Below, in pieces: positions 50,564-59,332 of a DNA stretch of 64,000 bases. The position numbers and the translations under genes were made by a program. Numbering within the stretch: position 1 is the first letter of the stretch; each line of letters starts with the position of its first letter. Source of the stretch: JAEZHK01 sp964575255 (GTDB lineage: Bacteria > Bacillota > Clostridia > Christensenellales > Aristaeellaceae). Location: positions 27,527 through 91,526 of the forward strand of contig CAZNPZ010000006.1 in assembly GCA_964575255.1 (NCBI GenBank), written 5' to 3'. The notes beneath the pieces were generated by a model, which made no database searches, was not told where the DNA came from, and was given only the letters and a program-made list of their open reading frames with translations.

Positions 50564-50775
50564 GAATTCGGGATCTGGCCTATCTTTCATGTTCGGGACA
50601 GCATGGGCGGGTTTTATATTCAAGGACAATCTGCTGGTTCCCCGACGCGAGGGGTTCCCATCGGATATGCGCGCTCCGGGCCAGGCGGCGACACAATCGG
50701 CATCGCCTGCTGATTCCTGGACAAAGTTTTCTCGTTCGCGTGACCGGGCAGGATACATTGGGGAGGAAATAAATC

Positions 50776-50913
50776 ATGTCGGAAGAACAGAACCACAAGC
50801 CGGATCAAAACGAGCATCCGCTGGCGCAGAAAGTCGCCGCAATTGACGACAGGAAGTGGCTGAAGATTCAGAATCTCGGCGGCGCGGCGCTGGGCGCGAT
50901 CGCGGGTGTGGCC
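50776..50913 (+). pseudogene. Truncated gene start facing the surface-protein gene
   Basis: A strong GGGGAGG site nine bases before an ATG opens a frame whose first 46 codons look genuine. They comprise an acidic helix, then KWLKIQNLGG and the hydrophobic AALGAIAGVA. After about 50913 the frame runs into bases antisense to the surface protein and loses protein character. It may be the start of a lost membrane protein, or, less likely, a double-glycine leader peptide. The continuing open frame to 51273 is taken as a shadow. Confidence 0.4.
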
Positions 50914-50976
50914 CCTCCCTTTGAGAGGCCCGGCCTTCAGGCCGCAGGCGTCGTTTGTTTGGAATGCTCTCCGGGA

Positions 50977-53900
50977 TCAGGGCTTGTTGCGCCTTCGGGC
51001 CAGCCAGACAAGTCCGCCAGCCAGGATAAGCGCGAGCGCCGCGATGCCGATGATGAGCACATTGACCGGGAGATTCATCGGAGCGGGCGCTCCCGTCGGA
51101 ACGGGCGTTGGCGTCAGGGCGGGCTTTTGAAGAACAACGCTCGCGTTGGCGGACGCCGTCAAGGTATCTCCCTGTTCCGACGCATTCAGGCCGCTCGCGG
51201 TGACGACCGCTTCCAAGCTCTTTCCGGTCTCGTCCCCCGTTGCTGTCGGAACTTGATAATCAAGCTTCAGTGATCCGCCTGCCGGGAGCTGATCGACACA
51301 CACGGCATTGCCTTCAAGGGTCGCGCCTTCCGGAAGGTTCGCGAAAGTACCGCCTTCAGGAGTTACCGTAACTTCCAGAGAATACAGCATTCCATCGCTT
51401 TCGTTGGTCAGCGAGATTTGGAAAAGGGCGTTTTCTCCGGCTTCGACGGTCGGCTCCACGGCGCTGATCGCCGCGAGAAGCGGCGCTTTCGCCTTCCCCA
51501 CTGCGATTGGCAATGTCGCGCTCGCGCTCACATAAGCGCTGCGCGCTGTGAAATCAATGTCGAGACCCGTAAGCCCAGAATCGGCTGGGATTGCCTTCTC
51601 AAACGTCAGCGTCACATCTTCGCCCGGTTCCAGTCCCGCGATGATCGCGTTTCCGCCGGAATCGGACACGTCGATGACGGCGCGATTTTTGCCGCTGAAC
51701 GCAAACCCCTGATCGTTTTCGATCACGATATGCCGGACGATTGCTTCGCTATTGTTGATTACCTTGACGCGGACGCGCGCGGTTTCGCCTTGCTCAAAAG
51801 CCTCGGCATCAGAACTCGCTTCCATGGCCAACGCGAGATCGCCCTCGACGGTCACCGCCGCCCTGGCTCCGCCTCTGACCACGGATCCGTCTTCGGCGCT
51901 TTTCCCATATACCGCCGCAAGGTTCTCGAACTTGTATGCGAACCGGCTTTCGGTCGCGGTTACGCCGGATTCGCTGAGATCCGCGTTCGGGGCGACGCCG
52001 TCAAAAACGGCTGTGAGTGAAGCGCCAGTGGAAAACTCCGGCAGAATGACAGCATCTTCCCCTGTCGCCTGAGTCGCGCCCTCGTCGTCGGTGGCGATGA
52101 TATTTTTCAGCGTAAGCCCTTGCGCAAGGTCGCGTAAGCGCACGTCCACGAGTGGCACATTGCCGGTGTTCTCGGCGGTCAGCGTGTAACGGATCGCTTC
52201 TCCGGGCGAGTACGAGTCTTTGTCGGTGGCGATGCGCAGCCTGACCGCCGGTTTGGCGGCGACTTTCACCGTTGTGACACAATTCGACGTTACCGCCTTG
52301 CCGGTGAAATCGTCCTTGCCCGTCACGTTGAAATTGTTGTCGAACGCGCCGAATTCCGCGGACTGGGAAACGGGATACGTATACTCGTAGGAAGCGGTCT
52401 CGCCGGGTTCCAGCCGTTTAATGATCAAAGCCTCTTCGTCGATGACCGTGCCATCCGAAGGCGTGACGGATTTGGAATCAATCGCGATGCCCCAGAGATC
52501 GGTCGTGCACTGTAAGCCGGTGAGCGCTGTATTTCCCGCGTTATTCAGCGTTACCTGATAGGCGATGCTCTTCCCCGGATCGACGGATTGCGCCGAAGCC
52601 TTCTGTTGAGCCACAAGGGCGGAAATATGCCTCACTTCGACCGACGTAACGGCGTCCAGATGGACAGCCTCCTTTCCGGATGTTCCGGAAATGCGGACGC
52701 CCATCGTCAACGGCCTTGGCGCGCTGTATGGCGCGAGATCGTACTCAAATTGAATTGTCACGCTGTTCCCGGTCTTCAACCGTTTGACGGTGCCGCTTAC
52801 TTCAGCGCCCTCCGGTTCGACGGAGTATTTCAGGCCGGTCAGATCCCTGGTTCCGTTATTGACAACGGTTATCGTTCCCTTGACGACAGAACCGGGCCGT
52901 ACGGATGCGGGCAAATCAATCGCCGCTTCCGCCTCGCCGGGCTTGATCTGTACGGATGTGTCCGCGTCCGCGCGAGTTGTGTCGGCCTTCGCCGACGTAT
53001 TCGCAGTCGCCTGCGCGTGGTTATCGAGCGTCCCGGTTTTGGCATCCTTGGGGATCTCGTACCGGAAATGTACGGTCGCCTGCTTGCCGGGCGCCAGATC
53101 ACTCAGGGTTTTGGTTTCTCCGGTCAGGTCGTCCGAAACAGAAATCCGCGTCAGCGGGATATTTCCGGTGTTGGCCACCGTCGCGACAAATGTAACCGTA
53201 TCCCCGGCCTTGTATTCGCCGGCGTCGGCTTCCATCATCAGGGCAATGCTTGGTTTCGGAACCGCCGTGGGTTTGGGCGTCGGCGTTGGCTTTGGCGTAA
53301 CAGTCGGTGTGGGAGATGGTTTTGGAGTAGCCATGGATTTGGGCACAATCGTCGGCTCGGTTGTCGGCGTTGGCGAAGGCGTGACTACAATCGTCGGCGC
53401 GGGTGTCGGCGTTTGTGTGGGTTCCGGTGTCAAGGCAGGTTCCGGCGTTGGGATTGACGTTGGTTCTGGTGTGGGTTCAGGCGTCGGCTCCGGCTCCGGT
53501 GTGGGTTCAGACGTCGGCGTCGGTTCCGTCACAGGTGTGGGTTCCAATGTAGGCTCTGGAGTGGGGGCTGATGTCATTTCCGGCGTTGGTGCTGCGGTGG
53601 GCATTTGGGGCGGCGCGGGCCGAATGACTTCAGGTGTCGGTTCCAGCGTTGGTTCCGGTGTTGGTTCCGCAGTCGGTTCCGCAGTCGGTTCCGGCGTTGG
53701 TTCTGGTGTTGGTTCTAAAGTCGGTTCCGGCGTTGGTTCTGGTGTTGGTTCTAAAGTCGGTTCCGGCGTCGGTTCCGAGGTCGGTTCCGNNNNNNNNNNN
53801 NNNNNNNNNNNNNNNNNNNNNNNNNNNNNNNNNNNNNNNNNNNNNNNNNNNNNNNNNNNNNNNNNNNNNNNNNNNNNNNNNNNNNNNNNGGTTCTGGTGT

Positions 53901-54608
53901 TGGTTCTAAAGTCGGTTCCGGCGTCGGTTCCGAGGTCGGTTCCGGCGTTTCCGAAGCGGAAGTCGGCGTCGTTTCCGGTTCCGCCGGAAGTTTCGGCGGC
54001 GCGGGCTGAATGGGTTGCTCTGTTACGGTTGCGGTCGGCGATGGTTCCTGTGTGGCTTCCGTTGTCGGTTGGGCGGTCGATTCCGGGGTGGGCTCAGTTG
54101 TTGCCTCCGGTGTCGCCGTTGGCGTCATGGTCGGTTCTGAGGTCGGCTGTGCGACGCCCGCGATGGGCAAAAGCAGCACGTCCGGGAATTCCCAGTAGTG
54201 CAGCACGTTCTCGTTTTTCGCCGCCTTTTCCTGATACTCAGACGCCTGCGCCTGACCCAGCGTCAATAGAAACTCAGGGCCGACATACCCCGCGACGTCC
54301 TTCCCGCCCAGATTATAGATGATTTGGGCTGCGCCGGTGGCTTCGTCAATTCCGCGCAGGAAGACGACCTCGCCCTGCGTCAGATACGAAACAGGCTGCA
54401 ACATTTGAGAATCGACGAAGATGTCGACTCCCTGAGCGGCCTGCGCGTAACCGCTGGCGGCGTTCGTTTCAGACTGCGCCGGATCGGCGGGTGCGGGTTG
54501 CGCCTGCTCATTGGACTCCGCGAAGGCGGGCAAGACCGGAACGCCCGCCGTAAGAAGCACGGCAAGCCAGATCGATACGATGCCCAGGAGAATCCTTCTG
54601 CCCTTCAT
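50977..54608 (-). CDS. Large surface protein with EPT repeats and DUF11/CARDB-like domains (interrupted by an assembly gap)
   Basis: A secreted, membrane-tethered protein. From the start come a signal peptide (ending LPAFA), a small SH3-like region (about 50-150), and a long Thr/Pro/Glu linker with EPTP, EPTS, EPTL and EPTA units. Six or more Ig-like CARDB/DUF11 domains follow (for example AGDTVTFVATVANTGNIPLT and PGEAIRYTLTAENTGNVPLV). The C terminus is one membrane helix with a basic end (VWLARRRNKP). No LPXTG signal is seen. The gap of 100 N falls in the linker and breaks the frame. Merging the identical 55-base flanks restores one frame of about 1158 codons. The ATG at 54608 follows GGAGG. 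Confidence 0.88.
53735..53789. repeat. 55-base flank of the assembly gap, copy 1
   Basis: Identical to 53890-53944 on the other side of the N run. It is part of the EPT-coding repeat. Confidence 0.95.
53790..53889. other. Assembly gap of 100 N
   Basis: A run of exactly 100 N, a placeholder for a gap of unknown size. An in-frame true length must leave remainder 2 on division by 3, which 100 does not. Confidence 0.99.
53890..53944. repeat. 55-base flank of the assembly gap, copy 2
   Basis: Identical to 53735-53789. Similar 12- and 24-base units of the same linker continue on both sides (about 53390-54130). Confidence 0.95.
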
Positions 54609-54729
54609 GGAAACACCTCCGCGCGTTTTGCGCGCTTCAAAAAGTGAGCGCGGCACCGGTTCCTGCGAACAACCTGCTTGCGACGCCAAATTGTATCCGG
54701 TTAGACGCATCCGCCGCTTGATTGGTTTC

Positions 54730-55743
54730 CTATTTGTAGCATGGAAGTGTTTCAACGGCGCGAGCCCACTGCGCGATCACGCGGTCGCACCAGATGTCAA
54801 AGTCCGGATCGGGCGTCTGGCATTCCAGGTGATGGTCAATATAATCGACAGCGATTCGGACGCCTTCGTCAAACCGGGTAGTCGCCTGAAAGCCGGGTAC
54901 GGCGCGCTTGATCTTTCGGTTGTCGAATACGACGCTGTTGGATTTGTCCCCAGTCAGGCCGCCGACCCAGTCCGGGTTGAGCGCGCCGAGAACGTCCGAC
55001 GGGATGTGCACAAGCTGCGCTTCAACGCCCAGCGCAGCGCCGATGGCCCTATGCACCTGATTCCAGGTGAGTGACTCGTCAGAAGTAATATGATAGGTTT
55101 CACCGATGGCGTGGAGGTTGCCCATCAGGCCGAGAAACGCATGGGCGAAATCTCCACTCCAGGTGAGCGTCCAAAGCGACGTGCCGTCGCCGGGCACGAT
55201 CACTTTCTTGCCCTGCCGGATGCGTTCGATCACCTGGAAAGAACCCTTCGCGCCGTGCAGCGCGACCGGAACCGAGCGCTCGCCGTACGTATGGCTGGGG
55301 CGCACGATGGTGACCGGGAAGCCCGTCTTCCGGTACTGACCGATCAGAAGATCCTCGCAGGCGATCTTGTCGCGGGAATACTGCCAATATGGGTTGGAAA
55401 GCGGTGTGCTTTCGGTGACGAAAGGGCTGGATAACGGCTTTTGATAGGCTGATGCGGAACTGATGAAGAAGAACTGATCGGTTTTTCCGTCAAACAGCCG
55501 GATGTCTCTTGAAACCTGATCGGGCGTGAAGGCGATGAAATCCGCGACCACGTCAAAACGCATGCCGCTGATGAGGCTTTTGACGGTTTCCTCGTCGCGG
55601 ATGTCCGCCTGAATCTGCCTGGCGCCGTCCGGCAGCGGTCTATTCCCGCGATTCAGCAGGAACAGTTCCCAGCCTCGCTCCAGCGCCAGTTTTGAAATGG
55701 AACTGCTGATGGTTCCGGTGCCGCCGATAAACAGGGCTTTCAT
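54730..55743 (-). CDS. NAD-dependent epimerase/dehydratase (extended SDR)
   Basis: A 337-residue extended SDR. The N-terminal nucleotide loop is FIGGTGTISSSISKLA, and a serine-rich ISSASAYQKP stands where the catalytic Ser/Tyr lie. The Tyr-x3-Lys pair may be YSRDK. A substrate-binding C-terminal half follows (SLTWSGDFAHAFLGLMG). Substrate unknown. GGAGGGG precedes the ATG. It is 121 bases upstream of the surface protein gene, on the same strand. Confidence 0.9.
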   Translation of the reverse strand: MKALFIGGTGTISSSISKLALERGWELFLLNRGNRPLPDGARQIQADIRDEETVKSLISGMRFDVVADFIAFTPDQVSRDIRLFDGKTDQFFFISSASAYQKPLSSPFVTESTPLSNPYWQYSRDKIACEDLLIGQYRKTGFPVTIVRPSHTYGERSVPVALHGAKGSFQVIERIRQGKKVIVPGDGTSLWTLTWSGDFAHAFLGLMGNLHAIGETYHITSDESLTWNQVHRAIGAALGVEAQLVHIPSDVLGALNPDWVGGLTGDKSNSVVFDNRKIKRAVPGFQATTRFDEGVRIAVDYIDHHLECQTPDPDFDIWCDRVIAQWARAVETLPCYK

Positions 55744-55903
55744 GGAAACCCCTCCAAAGTCATCTTGTGTAACAAATATATCATCGGCGGCGCGGCGTGT
55801 CAACCAGCGCTCTCTATAAGAGAGACCAAATGTCGCGGGTCAGAATCCGGGCTGCGCCGCGTGAGTGAGGAACTCTTGTCCGTACGGCGGCTTCCTCAAC
55901 ATG

Positions 55904-56296
55904 TCACGCGCTTGTTCCGCGCTGCGCCGCGCGCGCGAGGAATTTTTCACGGCCCACGATCGCGCGGACATGTTCGCCCTCGCCGATCTCCCCGGTTTTG
56001 TCAAATGCCGTGATCCGGAACACCAGTTTCCGTCCGTCGATTTCAATGAGTTCGCTTTCCGCCCACACCTTTCGGCCCAGGGCGGTCGCGGCGTTGTGCC
56101 GGATGCTGAGCATGATGCCGACGGTTGTCTCGCCTTCATTCAATGCCGATGCGACGGACTCGCTCGCGGCTTTCTCCATCAGCGCCGCCATCGCGGGCGT
56201 CGCAAACACCGGGCAATCGCCGCTGCCCATTGCCATTGCGGTATTTTCCGGCGAAACAATTGTCTCCGCGCGCCCTTTCAGTCCGGTTTCGATCAT
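55904..56296 (-). CDS. Hotdog-fold thioesterase, FlK-like
   Basis: A 130-residue single hotdog domain. The opening helix VFATPAMAALMEKAASESV and the following SIRHNAATALG (catalytic His region) match the fluoroacetyl-CoA thioesterase FlK family. Most homologues have unknown acyl-CoA substrates. AAGGAG precedes the ATG. It is divergent from the cobalamin riboswitch. Confidence 0.87.
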   Translation of the reverse strand: MIETGLKGRAETIVSPENTAMAMGSGDCPVFATPAMAALMEKAASESVASALNEGETTVGIMLSIRHNAATALGRKVWAESELIEIDGRKLVFRITAFDKTGEIGEGEHVRAIVGREKFLARAAQRGTSA

Positions 56297-56325
56297 TTGG
56301 GGTTCTCCTTTTCTTTCGGCGCGCC

Positions 56326-56354
56326 TTGACGCACGCACAAGTCTATGATACACT
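56326..56354 (+). promoter_or_regulatory. Promoter of the riboswitch-controlled importer
   Basis: TTGACG (56326-56331), a 17-base spacer and TACACT (56349-56354), just upstream of the cobalamin riboswitch. Confidence 0.55.
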
Positions 56355-56379
56355 TTTTTTAAATGAATAGCCAGCGCAA

Positions 56380-56545
56380 ACGCACGAAAGTGCCGGCGGA
56401 AACCCGCCGAGGGAACACGGATGAGAATTCCGGGCTATCCCAGTAACCGTAAAGCCGACGAAAGGGCAATATGTCACTGCCGCAAGGCGGGAAGGCGCCC
56501 AAGTAGGATGAAGCCAAGCCGGGAGACCTGATGCGCCTCGTATGC
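56380..56545 (+). promoter_or_regulatory. Cobalamin riboswitch
   Basis: The conserved cores of the B12 aptamer are present in order: the 5' stem with AAAGTGCCGG, the segment GAGGGAACACGGATGAGAAT, the GTCACTG box (about 56473-56479), GGCGGGAAGGCG (about 56487-56498), and the hallmark AAGCCGGGAGACCTG (about 56516-56530). A terminator hairpin follows 25 bases on. It should lower btuFCD expression when cobalamin is abundant. Confidence 0.93.
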
Positions 56546-56569
56546 TCCTGGGGTTGGGTTCTTTTGTAT

Positions 56570-56596
56570 CCCTCCGAAGCATGGAGGGGTTTTTTA
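56570..56596 (+). terminator. Terminator of the cobalamin riboswitch
   Basis: A stem CCCTCC/GGAGGG (56570-56575 with 56583-56588) followed by GTTTTTTAT. It is the likely expression platform before btuF. Confidence 0.85.
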
Positions 56597-56635
56597 TCCC
56601 CCCGCTGTTCATAACACATAACGGGAGGGAACCTC

Positions 56636-57526
56636 ATGTTCAAGCGAAGCCTTTGTCTAGTCATCGCCCTTCTCCTCACGCTGTCTTTGTGCGCATCCGC
56701 TGAAATCCAGTCCACCGACATGCTGGGCCGCGCCCACACGTTCGCCGCGCCGGCGTCCCGCGTGGTTGCGTTGAGCGCCGCCGAGTGCGAGATCCTTTAC
56801 GCGCTGGGCGCGGGCGACAGACTGGTGGGCCGTGGCGAATTCTGCGATTATCCGGATGCGGCGCTCGCTCTTCCGATGCTGGGCTCCGGCGGGGAGACCA
56901 ACATCGAGGAAGTGCTGGCGCTCACGCCCGATCTGATCCTGATGAACTCGATGGCGCAGCCGCAGGAGCAGGTGGAGACCCTCGAAAAGGCGGGCGTTCC
57001 GGTGTATGTAACCACGGCGACCGACATCGCCGGGGTATACATGGCGATCGGAGGGATCGGGCAGGTCATCGGCAAGGATCAGGAAGCGCAGGCGCTGATC
57101 GACCAGATGAGGACTGTGTTCGAGGAAGTCAAGGCGCGCGTGCCCCAGGGCGGGACGCCGAAGACGGTGTACTTTGAGGTGTCGCCGCTGGAGTACGGGT
57201 TGTGGACGGCCGGAAAGAACACGTTCATGAACGAGCTGGCCGAGATGCTGGGTCTTAAAAACATCTTTGATGATGTGGACGGCTGGGCGGAGGTCTCGCA
57301 GGAGCAGGTCATCGCGCGAAACCCGGACCTGATCGTCACCGTCACGATGTATTATGGAGAAGGGCCCAAACCCGAAGAGGAAATTCTGTCCCGTCCAGGC
57401 TGGGCGGACATCGCCGCCGTGAAAAACGGAAAGATTCTGACTGCGGACAACAACGCGATGACCCGGCCAGGCCCGCGCCTTGCGGAGGCGGCCCGGTCGC
57501 TTTATGACTTTGCCTATGGCAAGTAA
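56636..57526 (+). CDS. btuF: Cobalamin ABC transporter substrate-binding protein (BtuF-like)
   Basis: A 296-residue class III binding protein with a signal peptide (about 1-22, ending CASA). The cysteine near the site lies in LSLCAS, a poor lipobox because the -1 position is Leu. Typical two-lobe motifs are VVALSAAECEILYALGAGD and NIEEVLALTPDLILMN. GGGAGGG precedes the ATG. Downstream of a cobalamin riboswitch and ahead of permease and ATPase, so corrinoid uptake is likely. Confidence 0.9.
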   Translation: MFKRSLCLVIALLLTLSLCASAEIQSTDMLGRAHTFAAPASRVVALSAAECEILYALGAGDRLVGRGEFCDYPDAALALPMLGSGGETNIEEVLALTPDLILMNSMAQPQEQVETLEKAGVPVYVTTATDIAGVYMAIGGIGQVIGKDQEAQALIDQMRTVFEEVKARVPQGGTPKTVYFEVSPLEYGLWTAGKNTFMNELAEMLGLKNIFDDVDGWAEVSQEQVIARNPDLIVTVTMYYGEGPKPEEEILSRPGWADIAAVKNGKILTADNNAMTRPGPRLAEAARSLYDFAYGK

Positions 57527-58535
57527 GAAATACATTCTGGGATTTTCGCCGTTCCAGTACGGGCTGATGGCGGCGGCGGCGCTCGCGACGCTGCTGTTCT
57601 GCGTGTGCGCGGGCAGCGTCCAAGTGCCGCCGCTGGAAACACTCGCCGCAATTCTGGGAAAAAGCGGCGGCAAAAGCGCGTCGATCATCGTGAACGTCCG
57701 CCTGCCAAGGGTGATTTCGGTGATGCTGTCCGGCGCGATGCTCGCGCTGTCCGGCGGCGCGATGCAGGGGCTTCTTAGAAACCCGCTCGCGGACGGCTCC
57801 ACGTTCGGCGTATCGGCGGGCGCTTCGCTGGGCGCGACGATCGCCATTGCGCTCGGGCTTTCGATACCGGGCATTTCCGGCGGAGCGACCATGTTGATGG
57901 CGATGGTGTTCGCGTTCCTTTCGCTTACGTTGATCCTCGGCCTCGCCGGGCGGCTGGACGGGTCGCTGTCCACCAACACGATCATCCTGGTGGGCGTGAT
58001 CTTCACGATGTTCGCCAGTTCCATCATCAGCCTGATCGTCACCTTCGCGGGCGAAAAGGTGCGCTCCATCATGTTCTGGACGATGGGATCGCTCGCTGGC
58101 AGCAGCTTCCGCGACGCGCTCTGGCTGGCCGTGTCGCTCGCCGTCCTCGGCGCTGTGGTGCTCCGCTATTCGAGCGAGCTCAACGCCTTTGCGATGGGCG
58201 AGGAAAACGCGATGAGCGTCGGCGTGGACGTACGGCGCGTCAAGCTGATGATTTTGATCGCGGTATCCGCAATGATCGGGGTCAGCGTGTCGGTGGGCGG
58301 CACGATCGGCTTTGTAGGGCTTGTCGTGCCGCACGCCGTGCGGATGGTCGTCGGGCCGGATCACCGTCGGCTGCTCCCGGCATCGATCTTTGCTGGCAGC
58401 GTATTTCTGATGCTGGCGGACTTACTCAGTCGCGTGGTCTTGAAGCCATTGGAGCTTCCCATCGGCGTGATTACGTCGTTTGTTGGTTCCATCGCTTTCG
58501 TCGTAATTTTCTTTAAGAGCAGAAAGGCACAATGA
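57516..58535 (+). CDS. btuC: Cobalamin ABC transporter permease (BtuC/FecCD type)
   Basis: A 339-residue permease with about ten helices. Family motifs are RLPRVISVMLSGAMLALSG, MQGLLRNPLADGSTFG and GTIGFVGLVVPHAVR. The ATG at 57516 overlaps the btuF end by 11 bases. The ribosome site is weak, so coupling is probable. Confidence 0.94.
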   Translation: MASKKYILGFSPFQYGLMAAAALATLLFCVCAGSVQVPPLETLAAILGKSGGKSASIIVNVRLPRVISVMLSGAMLALSGGAMQGLLRNPLADGSTFGVSAGASLGATIAIALGLSIPGISGGATMLMAMVFAFLSLTLILGLAGRLDGSLSTNTIILVGVIFTMFASSIISLIVTFAGEKVRSIMFWTMGSLAGSSFRDALWLAVSLAVLGAVVLRYSSELNAFAMGEENAMSVGVDVRRVKLMILIAVSAMIGVSVSVGGTIGFVGLVVPHAVRMVVGPDHRRLLPASIFAGSVFLMLADLLSRVVLKPLELPIGVITSFVGSIAFVVIFFKSRKAQ

Positions 58536-59290
58536 TGCTGGAAGTCCGGGATGTTACGGTTCGGTACGGAAAGCTGGCGGTGGTAGATCACGCGTCGTTT
58601 ACGTTGAAAGACGGGCGCTGGCTGATGATCGTCGGCCCCAACGGGGCGGGCAAATCCACGCTTCTTTCCGTCCTGGCGCAGATGATCCCCTACGATGGGG
58701 CCGTCTCGATGGATGGCGACGACCTTAAGAAGGTCAGGCCGCAGGCGCTTGCGAGGAAGCTGGGGCTTCTGTCGCAAAACCATTCGGTCGGGTACGCTTT
58801 TACCGTCGAGCAGGTGGTGCGGCTGGGCCGCTACGCCTATCGGGGCGGGGTGTTCTCGGAGCCTTGCGGGGACAACGAGACGCAGATTGAACAGGCGCTC
58901 GACGCGACCGGCATGGCGCCGTTTCGGGGTCATTCCGTTCTGTCACTATCGGGTGGCGAGCTTCAGCGGACGTTCCTAGCGCAGCTTCTGGCGCAGAACC
59001 CGAAACTCCTCCTGCTCGACGAACCCACAAACCACCTCGACCTCGCCTATCAGAAAGACGTCTTCCGCCTGATCAGGGATTGGGTGGAGGGTACCGGACG
59101 CTCTGTGATCTCCGTCGTTCACGACCTGAGCCTCGCCCGCGCCTATGGGGATGAGGCGCTCCTCATGAACCGGGGGCTGATCGTCGCGCGCGGCGTCGTA
59201 AAGACCGCGCTGTCGGACGAAAACCTCGCCGCCGCCTACGGAATGGACGTGCGCGGCTGGATGCGCGGCCTGTACGAACAATGGGTTTGA
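58532..59290 (+). CDS. btuD: Cobalamin ABC transporter ATPase (BtuD-like)
   Basis: A 252-residue ATPase with Walker A GPNGAGKST, signature LSGGELQRTFLAQ, and Walker B LLLLDEPTNHLD. The start overlaps btuC by four bases (ATGATG). It is the last gene of the riboswitch-controlled operon. Confidence 0.95.
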   Translation: MMLEVRDVTVRYGKLAVVDHASFTLKDGRWLMIVGPNGAGKSTLLSVLAQMIPYDGAVSMDGDDLKKVRPQALARKLGLLSQNHSVGYAFTVEQVVRLGRYAYRGGVFSEPCGDNETQIEQALDATGMAPFRGHSVLSLSGGELQRTFLAQLLAQNPKLLLLDEPTNHLDLAYQKDVFRLIRDWVEGTGRSVISVVHDLSLARAYGDEALLMNRGLIVARGVVKTALSDENLAAAYGMDVRGWMRGLYEQWV

Positions 59291-59293
59291 CTG

Positions 59294-59332
59294 AACAAAT
59301 AACGGCGTGCAGGTCGGCAGCCGTTATTTGTT
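59294..59332. terminator. Bidirectional terminator between btuD and dinB
   Basis: A perfect 13-bp stem (59294-59306 with 59320-59332). The right arm includes two bases of the dinB stop codon, so the hairpin serves two convergent genes with almost no spacer. Confidence 0.75.

Noticed and set aside
50278..50772. A 164-codon plus-strand frame
   Set aside because: It covers a promoter and has no ribosome site. The second half is Arg-rich shadow; only about 35 codons near 50500-50590 look protein-like.
50913..51273. Continuation of the truncated frame into a longer protein
   Set aside because: Those bases are antisense to the C-terminal domain of the surface protein, and the product loses protein character.
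53390..54130. Regularly spaced short direct repeats suggesting a CRISPR array
   Set aside because: The units are 12-base coding steps without unique spacers, in frame with a Pro/Thr/Glu linker.
52784..54322. A long plus-strand open frame rich in Gly-Val-Gly-Ser
   Set aside because: It is exactly antisense to the EPT repeats and Ig-like domains of the surface protein. The low-complexity reading comes from the repeat.
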